Of a stretch of DNA of 64,000 bases, positions 23,290 through 34,310 are shown one piece after another (within the stretch, counting starts at the first letter, position 1; each line of letters starts with the position of its first letter). Source of the stretch: Adiantum capillus-veneris (lineage: Eukaryota; Streptophyta; Polypodiopsida; Polypodiales; Pteridaceae); assembly GCA_014529385.2 (NCBI GenBank), contig CM043942.1, positions 29,386,969 through 29,450,968 on the forward strand, written 5' to 3'. The notes under the pieces are model-generated. The model ran no database searches. It was not told the DNA's origin and was given only the letters and a program-made list of their open reading frames with translations. The position numbers were made by a program, and so were the translations under genes.

Positions 23290-24030
23290 ACTATAGCACT
23301 CATTGGTCTCATGGTTTCCCCATCTTCTACAAGGCTCGCACCATTTCAAAGGTGATGCACTTGGTTCTCGAGCACAGAAAGAGTTGTGAGAAGGCCTGCT
23401 AGGGTTCATTCATAGGACTTGTCTAAGCCTATGGATTACTTGGTCTGCTATGTTCTGAGCTTCAGCTTCTAGCCTATCACTTCTCATACTCATCACTCTT
23501 TGATTATCTCTAGAGGGGTTTCCTTGTCTATTATCATCTATTCTCTGGGCTTCAAAGAAATAGACATCAGTCTGTGTGATTTTGTGAGAAAAGAGTCATA
23601 TAGATTTGATGATCCTGCAACCCTTCTAAGAAACAAGAAATAAGGCGTTCCTCCTTCGGAACTTTGGATTTCGGACATCGAGCAGTGTATTGCTTTAGTC
23701 GGTCTATGCTTGCCTTTACTATTTTGTGTTCCTCTTGCTTGAAGTTAGGATTTTTGTTGCATTGTTATGTTTAATCCCAATTTTGGAGTGTGCCTCACTG
23801 AATTGTTTTATGAGTACTGCAAAATTGTAGAGTACGTATGACTTGAGTGTCTGAAACTAGGAAAGAGGTGTCCCTCCTGGAGTCAAACCAAACTCTTGTA
23901 CTTTCATGTGTACATTTATGATTCCCTCTGCATATAAAAGCTAGTGATAAGATGCCACATGTTCATATAGATCTCTTGTTCCATTGAACTTCTTGATGAA
24001 CTTTTGAAGGCTCGTGGGTCTTATTTTCTT
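23290..24030 (-). pseudogene. gag core and zinc motif of the Athila/Tat-like element
   Basis: Minus strand, in order: LQKFIKKFNGTRDLYEHVASY and VHMKVQEFGLTPGGTPLS (about 23850-24010), then FAVLIKQFSEAHSKIGIKHN, then ARCPKSKVPKEERLISCFLEGLQ (about 23610-23700). This is a retrotransposon gag pattern. A zinc motif WCEPCRRWGNHETNEC lies at 23293-23342; its CX2CX5HX4C spacing is one residue longer than the standard knuckle. Several stops. A related gag piece lies at 30081-30640. Confidence 0.75.
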
Positions 24031-24586
24031 TGCTAAGCTATCGTCTGGTCTTCTCCTAGTTTTATCCCTCATATATTTCCTAGGTTCGGGCCTTGTTATG
24101 GGGATTATTAATCTATCTCTTGAAGTCCCGTAATGCCCCTTATCCGCTCTACTTACCCTTGGATTGATAGACCTAAAAGACTCTCTATGAGGAACTCCTC
24201 ATTCTTGTTCAGGAATGGGTGTTCTACCTCTTACACTCATATTTAGGCTAGCAAACGCCGATGTTAGAGGAGGCATGTATGGGGGAGTTGGTACGTCGTA
24301 TTCCTCTTCCCTAGGCCTTGCCATAACTCCTGGTACTATACGAGCTTCCTCTCTAAAAACCTATTTGTCATGCCACATATAATGTCCTAATCTGTCTGGT
24401 GAAAGAGCCTCATATTTGTTTCCCAAGTGTCGTGTATGCTTATAGGGAGAGAATCCCTTCCCTCAAAGACAAAAAGCGTTGTTTCTGGTGGGTATTCAAG
24501 CCATCTGTGGTAGTTGTTCTATAAACTATTCCACACGTGTTTTGGTACAAGAGCACACTGGCATTGTCCACATATACCCTTTTTAC
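24031..24586 (-). other. 5' part of the same gag region, no clear domain
   Basis: Many stops in all frames; basic stretches resemble a gag linker but nothing is diagnostic. Confidence 0.35.
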
Positions 24587-25021
24587 TTACATAATGTAAA
24601 TTGGGATTGAAACATCAATAGGTCTAGATGTTACCTCTTCCAATCCCATCGATGTCAATGGTGGTGTACTTGGTTTAAAGCCCACTGTTCGTGAAGGTCT
24701 TTGAGGAGGTGAATCCTCTCGGTAATCCATCAAATTTGGGGTGGACATTGTGCATCCTTCCTTTCCAAGGTGTATTGTGCCTATGGAATTCATATGCTCA
24801 AAATAAGGTGTTAGCACATAATGTATCCCAATTAAGTTCATGTATTGGTCTCCTTGAAAGTTGACCCATACGTTTGACTCACAACGGGATAATATATCCT
24901 CTATCTTGACCATTATGTGGCTCTCCAAATCTCCATATAGTTTTGCACCATGTACATTGGTTCGTATATACAATAGTTTAGTGTCAAAATGGAGTCCATT
25001 GAGACCATGGAGTCCAAGCAA
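24587..25021 (-). CDS. unrecognised 144-codon ORF upstream of gag
   Basis: Open from MLGLHGLNG to SIPIYIM. I do not recognise it. It has a globular-looking first part (ESHIMVKIEDILSRCESNVWVNFQG) and a proline-rich tail. It is on the same strand and directly upstream of the gag relic, and the reading continues upstream of the Met without a stop for a few codons, so it may be the N-terminal part of that gag rather than a separate gene. Confidence 0.35.
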   Translation of the reverse strand: MLGLHGLNGLHFDTKLLYIRTNVHGAKLYGDLESHIMVKIEDILSRCESNVWVNFQGDQYMNLIGIHYVLTPYFEHMNSIGTIHLGKEGCTMSTPNLMDYREDSPPQRPSRTVGFKPSTPPLTSMGLEEVTSRPIDVSIPIYIM

Positions 25022-25637
25022 TGTATTTGCTTTAAGAAATCATATGACAAAGTAGATTGGTACCTCTTTAGAGATGGAATTTAGAAAGTTTAGTGTGTGC
25101 CTCCATAGAAGTACTTGTAGCATCAAGTTGATTACCTTTCTGCCCTTCTTCATTGGGGTCAACACCATTCAGAGCTGGCATTATCGGTCACTTGTTTGAA
25201 TTGCCTCCCACTCCTCCCAATTTTACCTAGCTAGTGGGTCATAGCCCCTCTTTTGTAGCTTATATCCCTTGAGAGCATGGGAGCCAAGTCTCTAGGGGTG
25301 GTTTTTTATGACTAAGGATAGGATCTCGTTTAAGAGATTTTCCAAAATTATTTTGTCTAGAATGCCCATATGAGGCTTGTGCCATTTGTATGCGTCAAAT
25401 CCCTTTGGGCAAGCGCGAGACACATTTGTGCACCTATGGTACTTGGGCCAAGAGCCTGCCATGATAGTAGCCACATGGGGGTAGGTGGAGTCACTTCATG
25501 AGAGCAATCTTGTGGAAAGGGCAAGTGCCACAACCACTATGAACATCTAAAGGAGCATAGGCGTCCCTCCCAAAGAGGTTAGAGGAATTTGCACACACAA
25601 CAAAGAATCTGAGAGTCCAAGACTCTACTAGGAGCCC

Positions 25638-25641
<4 letters not shown>
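25022..25641. other. no gene recognised
   Basis: Presumed leader or LTR of the minus-strand Athila/Tat-like element; no primer site or terminal repeat found. Confidence 0.35.
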
Positions 25642-25688
<47 letters not shown>

Positions 25689-25939
25689 TGCGTCATGGTG
25701 TGGCTGGTGGCCGATAACCTTGGTGTTGCCTCGAAGGTCTTTTCCTAGCAAGCTAGGATCTAGATATCGCACAGGTAAGACAATGTGGGGGTAACAAGGG
25801 AGGGGGGTTGGGACATGCTCAGGCAAGAACAGTCCATGCCCGCTTTGCCCCCCCCCCCCAATTAGATTTAATAAAATTAAAAAAAGAGCAACAAACAAGA
25901 ATACCTTTCTCAACGAAAGAAAGGAGAGATATATCCCCC

Positions 25940-25978
<39 letters not shown>
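25642..25978. repeat. (GA)n, C-run and (CT)n tracts
   Basis: (GA)n at 25642-25686, a run of about 11 C at 25849-25859, and (CT)n at 25942-25978. The GA and CT tracts are opposite in strand and about 255 bp apart. Confidence 0.95.
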
Positions 25979-25981
<3 letters not shown>

Positions 25982-26697
25982 AATTGGGCTTGAAACCCTT
26001 TGTATTACTTGAAATATTACATAAAAAAGGCCAACTGCCATCAACATACACCAAATACATAAGATGGTAATTATCCTAGGCTCAAAACACACTTATTAAC
26101 CTGAGATAAATAGGAGAATTACAAATCTGAGGGGAAAACCCCAAGAGTAGTGCAAGGAAAAAGATATAAGCAGTAGGGATAAGTGAGGGCCATGCTAATT
26201 GCATTGTGTGTGTGCGCACGTGTGTTTGCTTGTCTTTAGTGTGTGTGGTTGTATGGTTTGTGCATGTACACACGCTTGGTAGGTAATGTTAGGGTTTGTA
26301 TGTGTGTTATGTGTTTTTTTCTTATTTTGGATGTGTTTTGCTTGGTGGGGTCATGATTAGGGTTTTGGGGCCATTTTGTGTTGGTGTGTCTCCTTTTTGC
26401 TTGGGCTGGTCGGTTGCGTGGGGTTTCCTCTCCTCTTTTTGGATTTGTGGGTTGTACTTTATCTTCGGATTCCACTGTCTTCCCAGTAGATTCTTGTACG
26501 AGCCCGTCCTACACTTTGTTGTTACTTTTGCAAGTGTTGCAGACTTGCAATGTTCTCTTGGAGCTGCCCCTCTTTGTGCTATGGATTTGCTGATGATTTT
26601 GCAAGTGGGATGCTACTTCTATATATTAGAGGTTTTGTTGTACGAGCGGTGCTGCTTGGTGTGGATGGTGGCCGACAACCTTGGTGTTGCTCTGGAG
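25699..26697 (+). repeat. pair of 39-bp direct repeats
   Basis: 25699-25737 and 26659-26697 share GTGTGG-TGGTGGCCGA-AACCTTGGTGTTGC with few differences. Function unknown. The sequence between them (25980-26658) is GT-rich on the plus strand and has no supported gene; a 136-codon hydrophobic ORF at 26296-26706 is not trusted. Confidence 0.7.
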
Positions 26698-26812
26698 AGT
26701 CCGTGATGCGCACATATATTTTCCTCCTTGTACCGTCCATGGGGTTTGATGTCTATCTTGAGGGATTTTTCATCCTTGGTATATCTGGATTTGACATTCC
26801 TTGTAATTACAA

Positions 26813-26849
26813 CATACCAAGGATATATTTACAACATATCCTTGGTATG
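26813..26849. repeat. perfect 14-bp inverted repeat, 9-nt loop
   Basis: Arms CATACCAAGGATAT and ATATCCTTGGTATG are exact reverse complements (26813-26826 and 26836-26849). A third partial copy, CATCCTTGGTATAT, lies at 26771. It sits just upstream of the IQD relic. Confidence 0.9.
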
Positions 26850-27081
26850 CTCACATTCAGATGGCATGGCTACCAGGTAAATGTATGTAGGTATGCCTGC
26901 GAATGCACGTGTATGTATTAATCCAGCTGATCTTTAAAGGGCCTGCCTTCTGTATGTATCTATCTATGCTTAGTCATTCTAGTGAAGAATTAATTCAACC
27001 TTACATTAAGCTAAACCCACTGCTACCATATTTGACACACATGAATGTTACACCTCTTTCTGTTCTATTTTCATTTAATAG

Positions 27082-28575
27082 GCATGGCATGCCCTCCGAG
27101 CTCTGAAGGGGCTGGTGAAGCTACAGGCATTCATGAGGGGTCACATAGTGCGGAAGCAAGCAGCCATCACACTGAGGTGTATGCAAGTGCTGGTTCGTGT
27201 GCAGGCGCGGGTACGTGCATGCCGTGTACGCATGTCTGAGGAAGATCAAGCAGTTCAACGCCAGCTCTTCTACCGACGCCAGCAGGAGAGCCGCCCTAGA
27301 AGATCCATGGTATCAGAAATCCCTCTTCCTAAGAAAACGTTTTTTGTTCCTTGTAATACTCATTTTGCTTATGTTGAAACATTAAATTCTAATTAGCACT
27401 AACATTATGTTCTTTGGGGTGTTCCAGGATCGGTGGATTGGTAACTCTGGTGCTGCAGAGCAATTGAACAACAGACAGGAAGGCTCCAATCATGCCTCCA
27501 AGCGTGATCGAAACACTAACGGAGGATCCGAACAAGTAAACATAAATTGGCTCTTATAAAAAAATTTCATAGACAACTTCTTTTAGTTTCTCTTTCTCAA
27601 GTAATTTATGGTTTCTGCCCCTAAGAGAAGAATCCTTGCTATCAAATTTTTTATCTGTTTCAATTTTTTTTCACAGCTGTGGAAAGGTCTGCCCAAGCAA
27701 AACTCAATGGTAATAGATGGCGAGCCAGACAAGAACCATTGGGGTTGGACATGGCTGGACAGATGGATGGCAGCACGACCATGGGAAATCCCCATTTTTG
27801 ACGAGCTTATGAATGGCATGATGGAATGCCGGCTAAAATAGTTGAAATGGACACTGGTCGCCCACGGCCGGGTGGGGCCCTTAGCACCAAGCGCAGGAAT
27901 GGTTCCACCTCCATTGAGCATAGCATGGCTTCCACACCTCATCAACCCCCAACTACCAGCCCCGATTCACGCCCACACGTCCGCACCACTTGAACCTTTA
28001 CATTGGCCAAACTAGCCCGAGTGAGGGGAGTGGCCACCATTCCATCGCCAGCCCCGTTTCGGACAGCGTTTCCCCCGCCATAATACATGATCTTAGCCCC
28101 GTCGATTTTAATCTCCGTGCCAAGGTGGACAGCGTCCTATCTACTGCCCAGAGTAGTCCGCGATCCAGGACAGGTGGTGGTAAGTAGAGTGGGCTCGGTA
28201 CACGTCATGGGCCCCATGATTTTTATGATGATAAGTACTCAGAGGATTTGGGTGCCTACCCCAATTACGTGGCCACCTCTCAATCAGCCAAGGCTAAGGT
28301 AAGGTCACATAGTTCACCCAAGCAACGGCCTGACCCGCCTGAATTGATCAAGGTGGGTGTGGGGTCAAAGAAGCGGCTATCACTCCACGATAGGGGTGTC
28401 CGCCCAATGATGCCTCCATCGCTGTTCGTATGCAACGCTCCTCCTCACAAGTGCGCTCTGCTGTGAAGGGCTTCCCTCCAAATGTGGCCCCTCTCCGGCT
28501 TGACCGCTCCTCCTTGTCCCTCCGGGATAGTGACACCTCTTCTGTCAATGGTGACTTCCGCTGGGCCTTCAAATG
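27082..28575 (+). pseudogene. IQD (IQ67-domain, calmodulin-binding scaffold) gene relic, 5'-truncated
   Basis: Three exons with GT-AG introns: 27082-27309, 27428-27535 and 27677-28575, all phase 0. The first starts inside the IQ67 domain ([37 protein letters not shown]), the calmodulin-binding region. The last begins with the conserved WGWTWLDRWMAARPWE motif, then a Pro/Ser region with STAQSSPRSR, then the DUF4005-type block PNYVATSQSAKAKVRSHSS, ending at TGA 28573-28575. IQD proteins are plant calmodulin-binding scaffolds at microtubules and membranes. Here the frame shifts near 27790, 27985 and 28405, and stops occur near 27803 and 28188, so it is most likely a pseudogene. The exon with the N-terminus and first IQ motif is missing; FRWHGYQ before a GT at 26877 may be its last trace. 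Assembly error is the alternative. Confidence 0.85.
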
Positions 28576-28952
28576 AGTCCTTTACCTCCTCCCTCTCTTC
28601 TCAATCTTGTAGTGTACATCACAACTCTTGTGAACAAGAGAAATTTGCATCTTAATTTACATAGTTGTAGACAAACAGAGAAATTTGATACACTATTTTT
28701 TCTTCAACATTGTAGTATTTCATTTCTTCCATTGGTGAGCTGGATTGGGGATGAGGTTATAGGGATGAGTCGAGGTCTTCCACACCCCACCCAAATTATT
28801 GATTTAGTTTTTAAAGACTAGTGGCCTATGGATGACATGGTGGCTTCGTTGAATAACAGAGTTTTGTTAATATAAGCTTTTCAATTGATTATCAGCTCAT
28901 ACTACAAATTACCAAAGAGGATCCTAAAATTTTTCTAGCATATGGCTCATGT
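28576..28952. other. 3' flank of the IQD relic, nothing recognised
   Basis: AT-rich plus-strand sequence that may include the old 3' UTR. No gene seen. Confidence 0.4.
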
Positions 28953-28987
<35 letters not shown>

Positions 28988-29049
28988 GGTTTATAACAAG
29001 CCATAAATGAGGGTTTGAAATAAACCCAAGTTTAGGGTATGGGTCATGT

Positions 29050-29083
<34 letters not shown>

Positions 29084-29135
29084 GTTTATAACAAGCCATT
29101 AATGAGGGTTGAAATAAACCCAAGTTTAGCGCAAA
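28953..29135. repeat. microsatellite-linked tandem duplication
   Basis: (GA)n followed by GGTTTATAACAAGCCAT-AATGAGGGTT-GAAATAAACCCAAGTTTAG occurs at about 28953-29037 and again at 29062-29130; the second copy has (GT)n before (GA)n. Confidence 0.85.
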
Positions 29136-29229
29136 TCTTACGTTCTAATTTTGATATGAAATTGAGAGTCGAGCAATGTGCGGTAAAGTCTTTTTTCTTA
29201 GCCGGCTAAATTTCCTTCGAGTTACTACG

Positions 29230-29500
29230 AAACTTGAAAGTGATGTGGTGCAAGCTGTCTTTATGATCATGCGGTGACTTATGAGGTCCAACTGATTGGG
29301 TGATGGCAAATGTGAGGATGGTGCGCGGACCATATCCACTCGGAGCAATGTGTCGGATTTTGGAGTGATGGAGTTGCGATGATACCATGAAAGTGATGTG
29401 GTGCAAGTTGGCTTTATGATCATGTGGTGACTTATGAGGTCCGGCTGATTGGGTGATGTGACGATGGTGGTCGGACCATATCCACTCCGTCGAGGATGGG
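29230..29500. repeat. tandem duplication, period about 155 bp
   Basis: GAAAGTGATGTGGTGCAAG at 29235 and 29389 each begin a block that continues through TTTATGATCATG, GTGACTTATGAGGTCC, TGATTGGGTGATG and GGACCATATCCACTC. Confidence 0.85.
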
Positions 29501-29934
29501 ATTTGTCAGGCTCAACTGTAGCAAGGCTCATCTTTGAGTTTAGCACCTTGGAGAAGCGTGCAAATATCGCATCAGCATAGTCAAGAAACAGAGGTCTCAG
29601 CATCGGAGGCTAAGCGAGCATCCATGACTAAGAGGGTAGAAAGCATGAGAAAGCAAAGGCAACGAGGGTAAAGAGAGCGAGAAAATGACAGAATGAATAT
29701 GGGCTACTAGAGAATGAGACAAACTAAAAAACTTCAACTTACACTTTGTTTTGGGCACCCACTTAACATTATGGCCGCCCAATTAATAATATGGGTGCCC
29801 ACTTATAATTTTGAGGTAGACTTTATCAAAAATTTTAATGACCATAAATTTTTTAAAACAAAAACACCACTTACCGCCACAAGACCATTGTCTATAAAAA
29901 AAAATTAAAACTGCCAAGAACATCTATGTTCAGG
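29501..29934. other. no gene; short repeated GGGCGCCCAC-like motifs
   Basis: AT-rich. GGGCACCCACTTA at 29752 and GGGTGCCCACTTA at 29791 are local repeats. Nothing else recognised. Confidence 0.4.
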
Positions 29935-30045
29935 ATGTCTATCGATCTATCAATCTATTTATCTCTCTATCTATCTAATTTATCTAACGATCGATCTATC
30001 TATCTATCCATCTAGCTTTGTCTCTATCTATCTATCTATCGAAGT
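29935..30045. repeat. imperfect (TATC)n microsatellite
   Basis: Repeated ATCTATCTATC with interruptions over about 110 bp. Confidence 0.95.
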
Positions 30046-30080
30046 GTTGCCTGTAAGGACTCTTGCTTTTTCTTTCATAG

Positions 30081-30640
30081 TCAAGCCTTGCTTTCACATG
30101 TTTGGTCCTTGGAGCTTTGGGGCTTCGATCCACGAACCTCAAAACAACATGGGTTTTCAAACTCACAACAAAGGTCTTTGAGTGTAGGTGATCTCACCAA
30201 TAATGCCCAACAAGTGGAATAATGTCCTTTTTCTAGTCTGTCTTCTATTCCATCGATAAAATTAATTGGTTGGCATTGGGTACAAAATAAAGCATTGTTT
30301 TTTAACATCATTAGATCAATATTCTTATGCTTTGCTTGATCCCTATCTTTGTAAAGTTTGCTACAAAGCCCCTTTTGAAAGCGTCAAAAATTGTGAAAGC
30401 ATGCAGATCTAAAGCTTGGAACCAGGAAAAGGCCTTCCCTTCTAGTATCAATTCAAACCCTTCAAGAAAGGTATGGAGATTAAACACTTTCTCAACTCTA
30501 GTTACTTGTTTAAATGAAGCCAAATGATCATATGGATCCTCGGACCCATTAAATTTCTTGATCCATTTTTGAACATGTGATGATTTGGTCTTGTTACGTG
30601 ATGGATCCTAGGATGATCTACCATACATAAACCCTATAAA
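30081..30640 (-). pseudogene. gag fragment related to the 23.3-24.0 kb gag
   Basis: Minus strand reads VQKWIKKFNGSEDPYDHLASF, then VFNLHTFLEGFELILEGKAFSWFQALDL and FVANFTKIGIKHS-like sequence (30311-30620). The KKFNG..D.Y.H.ASF, SWFQ-L and KIGIK pattern matches the gag at about 23850-24010, so both belong to related elements. The part at 30081-30311 continues in another frame without a clear domain. No pol is attached. Confidence 0.7.
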
Positions 30641-31605
30641 TGCTATCAATGTGTGAAGCGTTGATTATTTAGTGACAGATTGAATAGGTAATATTGCCAC
30701 AAGCCTAAAGGGCAAAAGTACCAAAATAGGCAATAATTACTATTCTCCAAAAATGATACAAATAGGGTTGAATCGACATGTGGGTTTATTCATTGTGAAG
30801 ATAATATCAATATATTTGCTTCGAGTTTCCAACCTCATTGATCAGATGTATCAGCTAAGAATGGAGATTTAATCGTTAACACAACCATCTTGTGGGAATG
30901 TATAATGTTTAATGTGAATAGGATGAAGCCCAAGCCAAAGTGCAATGTAATGTGAAGAAGCAATATAGGCTTGCAAGATCTACAAATCATAACCAGTGTT
31001 ATGTAATTATCCTTATTTCTAAAGAATGCGAGCCTAAGTTATTAGTCCTAGCTTTGGACCTAGGTATAAAAGTGAACACTCAACTTGGGGCTTTTTTGTC
31101 ATTTCTCTCAAAGAGCTGTCCAAGTCTAGCTCTCCTCTATTCTAAGATTACTTCAGGTTTCCATAGCTTAAGAAACCCATTGTAATCGATTTTTTGTGAC
31201 TAATATATGAACTGGACAATGACTTCTTTCTTCTTCTTTTTTACTCTTGCAATGTCTATGTGAGCAATGCATGCTTCCTGCTTAAGTGATTAAGTGATTG
31301 ATGCTTATGTGTGCTTGCTTGTTAGCTTAGCTGATAGCATTGTTGTCTTTCATCAAGTAGTGTGGGTTGAGTTAATTAGTGTTTGAGCTTGCATGAAGCA
31401 TTGTATGCATGTGCGGTGTGTGTGAGTGAAAGAATGTTTGCCTTTGAGTGCTAGTTCATTTCTCCATTGCTTGATTAGAGTAGGATTGTGAGGACAAGGG
31501 TCCTCTAGACAAAGGTCCAATCATGCAGTTCAATGGGCGTCCTAATATGAAACGTCCAACTAACTAGGGTTAGGACCTATATAAGGACATGGTTGGGTGG
31601 TGATA
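30641..31605 (+). other. non-coding, possibly LTR; TATAAAAG at 31067
   Basis: No gene. TATAAAAGTGAACAC at about 31067 matches the promoter region inside the 16960-17863 LTR, and pyrimidine-rich sequence follows. An LTR of a related family is likely, but no ends were found. Confidence 0.35.
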
Positions 31606-31610
31606 TGCAC

Positions 31611-31890
31611 TTAAGCACATTGGGCAGGTAGCCTACAAGTTAGCACTTTCGGAGCATCCTAAAGTTTATCTTGTCTTTCATTTTAGCCGTTTAAGAAAAC
31701 AGCTAGGACAGAATGATAATATTGTTGACACAAGAGTGTTAGTGGATATTATTGAGCCACCTAGTGTTTCTCATGAGCCAGAATGTATCCTGGAAAGGCA
31801 TGAGCAACATACTAGATATTATGTTCGCCAACAAGTATTGGTAAAATAGAAAGATAGACCTGAAGAAGGGTCTACATGGGAGACTTTAAT
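31611..31890 (+). pseudogene. integrase tail with chromodomain, fragment
   Basis: Reads HIGQVAYKLALSEHPKVYLV then FHFSRLRKQLG, the C-terminal end of a Ty3 integrase, and PECILERHEQ then VRQQVLVK-stop-KDRPEEGSTWE, a chromodomain of the kind that directs chromoviruses to heterochromatin marks. The left edge is abrupt. A gag begins about 200 bp downstream without an intervening LTR. Confidence 0.8.
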
Positions 31891-32099
31891 GGAGAAGCCG
31901 ATCTAGTATGGGACGATGAATGCACATTTCAACACTTTATGAGGTTTGTTGGATGCGCTCTACCACACCAACTAGAGACCTTTGTTTGGGTAACCACAGT
32001 TGCAGCTCCTTACAAGAACATGTCCTCCATGACAAATCTTTTTTGCACTTTTGTGCAAGCACAAGTGTTGTCACTATCCAATGGGTCCGTTCAACCTAT

Positions 32100-33146
32100 G
32101 GAAGTACTGATTTCTCTCAAGTTCGAGGACCAACAACAACAATAAAGGATGTTGCACTCAAACATGTGACCGTTCCAGAATTTAAAGGTGAAGAACGTAA
32201 GCGCAATAAAGATGTTGTCCAAACCTATCTATACAAGTGGAGTGACATTCATTATCTACGAGGTACACAGGATCATGCTACGACAAATGAGACTAGTTTC
32301 TCTTCAGGGGAAGGCCTACAAATGGTGGATGTCCATCCCTATTATGACTCGTCCAAAGTCTTGGGAAGAGTTCAAAGATGTCTTTTGCAAGGAGTTCTTG
32401 CCCGACAATGAACAATCCAAGAATTGGACTGCTTGGGATGCGTGCCGCATGGGCAATTTGTCTCACACAAATTACATCTCCAAGTATAGAGAGATTATTC
32501 TCAAGCTTGATGATCTCAATGAATTCTAAAAGCAAAGAGGCTTCTATGAGGTCTCAATCAAGATTATAGACTTCATGTTAAATCTCATTATCCAAACTCG
32601 TTGGATGAAGCAATTAAGCATGCTCAGACATTTTATGATGATCTGGGAAAAGAAAAGAAGGATGTTAATCGCTCAAGCACGGGCGATTGGTGATGTCACA
32701 GCTGTTCTCCTCCACGTAGAAAAGGATACAAGAAGCAAGTTGTATCTCCACAAGATAAGGGGGCTAAGAAAGCCAAGAGTTCCAAGGATGGACCCCTTTC
32801 ATTAGAAGATTTTAAACGTGCCAAGAAGGATAAAGTATGCTACAATTGTCTTTCGAATAAGCATTCCAAGAAAGACTGTCCTCGTTTGCAAGGTAAGCAA
32901 ACAAAAGCATATAAGAGAAAAGAGAAGGCTTTACACATGGTACACCGCTTGACCCGAGACTCGTCACCTAAGTACTCAGCAGTTGAGGTACTACATATCG
33001 AAGAGCAACATGAGTGTTATGTTACTGCCGCTATGTGGCAACCTAAATTTTGTCCTCATGAGTTGTTTCAGATGCATGGTACTATTAACAGACAAAGAGT
33101 TCATATTTTACTGGATGACAAGGCAACCCATAATTTCCTCAATTAG
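32100..33146 (+). pseudogene. Ty3/gypsy gag running into protease, cut at the active site
   Basis: Gag core: VPEFKGEERKRNKDVVQTYL, then in another frame AYKWWMSI and KSWEEFKDVFCKEFLPDNE, TNYISKYREIILKLDD (to 32528). A zinc knuckle CYNCLSNKHSKKDC lies at about 32839-32880 and the protease starts with FQMHGTINRQRVHILLDDKATHNFLN, then a stop at 33146. At exactly this point the sequence changes to LTR-like DNA. The LLDDKATHNFLN active site lacks the catalytic Gly, as in the piece at 17978. Several frame changes. Confidence 0.85.
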
Positions 33147-33530
33147 CCATTGATTAGTAGCTTGTTGGTTTATCACTTGGGAATGTGGGTTAGGGGAATG
33201 GTCAATAGAACAATAGGGCAATGGTGAATGGATAAGTCTTTTCTTCCTAGCTAAGTAGGTAACTCATAGCTCAATCATTCGGTAGAATGGGTATAGAATG
33301 AGTTCATAGGGATAGAATAGCTTGTGAAAGGTAGCCATTTAGTCAATAAGCTTTTCTTTCTTCTTGCTTGCATTCAAGGCAATGAATGGAGTCTCATGTG
33401 TGAGTGAATGGGCTAGCATCCTCATTGCTAAGCCTATTTGAGTAGCTTAATGGAGGTGATGAACGATTGACAAGCCACTCACATGCTATGCTAGAGATTC
33501 CCATGCCTTGACAAAGAAAGGGTTCCTCCA
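33147..33530 (+). repeat. partial LTR, inverted relative to 16960-17863
   Basis: Shares (in opposite orientation) the blocks TGTGGGTTA(A/G)GGGAATG, AGCTTGTGAAAGGTAGC and AATG(G/A)GCTAGCAT with about 16970-17290. It abuts the broken protease at 33146. Ends not determined. Confidence 0.55.
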
Positions 33531-33559
33531 TGAGCTAGCTGGGTTAAGCTCCCCGCATT

Positions 33560-34310
33560 CACCTCTCCTCTTCTTTGATAGGGTGAGCGTTGTGTGGAAG
33601 ACACTATCAAATAGTGACCTCAATAATGAGCAAAGGACTGCACACACTGAATCAACGCAAAGACGAGTCACACATCCTTTCATACCTACACTGGCAATCC
33701 ATAGATTTACCACTTGATCTCTTATGGATACGGAGTTCTTTTAGATAGGGTAGTACAACGTAGACCATCTAGACATCGAAGATCAAGACAACCAGTTTAC
33801 CAATGGATGTATCACTAGATATAGTAGATTATCCCTAGATATGTGGAGTGAAGGACCAGACTCTTCACAACTTTGGAGAGATCAAGACTATACTACAAAG
33901 ACCTAAGAGAGAGGTTGTCCACCAACACTAACCACTGGAGCTTTGATATACTTGAGCAACTGACACCTCACCTTCCCCCCCTTTCTTTATTCTTTGCTTA
34001 CCTCACCTTCCCCCCCTTTCTTTATTCTTTGCTTATATAGCTTGTATTAGTTTTTGTATTCCCCCCCTCCCCCCCCCCCTCCCCTGTAGTGGATGCCTCT
34101 ATATCACTTACCTTTGTCCCTTTGATATCCTAGTTATCCTCCTCCCTTTATGACACCCCCTCCAACTAGAGAGTTTCATTCCTAGTATGTTTTCTAGTTT
34201 TTCTCAATACAGTTGTATTATCTGTCTTGGTCTCATTGGTCATTTTGGCCTTTTGAAGATATTAATATCGCATTTCATTTCATTACATCTCTCTCTCTCT
34301 CTCTCCCCAC
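33560..34310 (+). pseudogene. 3' end of a LINE (same family as 57.5-59.4 kb)
   Basis: The C-terminal tail GVLLDRVVQRRPSRHRRSRQ (33730-33790) parallels GTLIDRAIELRKSRRPRPRC of the LINE at 57471-59425. The 3' UTR matches that LINE: TTGGTCTCATTGGTCATTTT followed by GGCCTTTTGAAGA and TTTCATTTCATT, ending in (CT)n at 34291-34306. The upstream border (about 33560) is uncertain. A hairpin near the end (34238-34250) is shared with two other LINEs. Confidence 0.75.
33965..34034 (+). repeat. perfect 35-bp tandem duplication in the LINE 3' UTR
   Basis: 33965-33999 and 34000-34034 are identical by eye. A C-rich run follows at 34060-34085. Confidence 0.95.

Noticed and set aside
26296-26706. 136-codon hydrophobic plus-strand ORF upstream of the IQD relic
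   Set aside because: GT-rich composition alone gives Val, Leu, Phe and Gly codons; no homology I can recognise and no splice link to the IQD exons.
27785-28410. Extra introns explaining the frame changes of the IQD gene
   Set aside because: No GT-AG pair removes the changes without losing conserved protein sequence, and IQD genes normally have this part in one exon.
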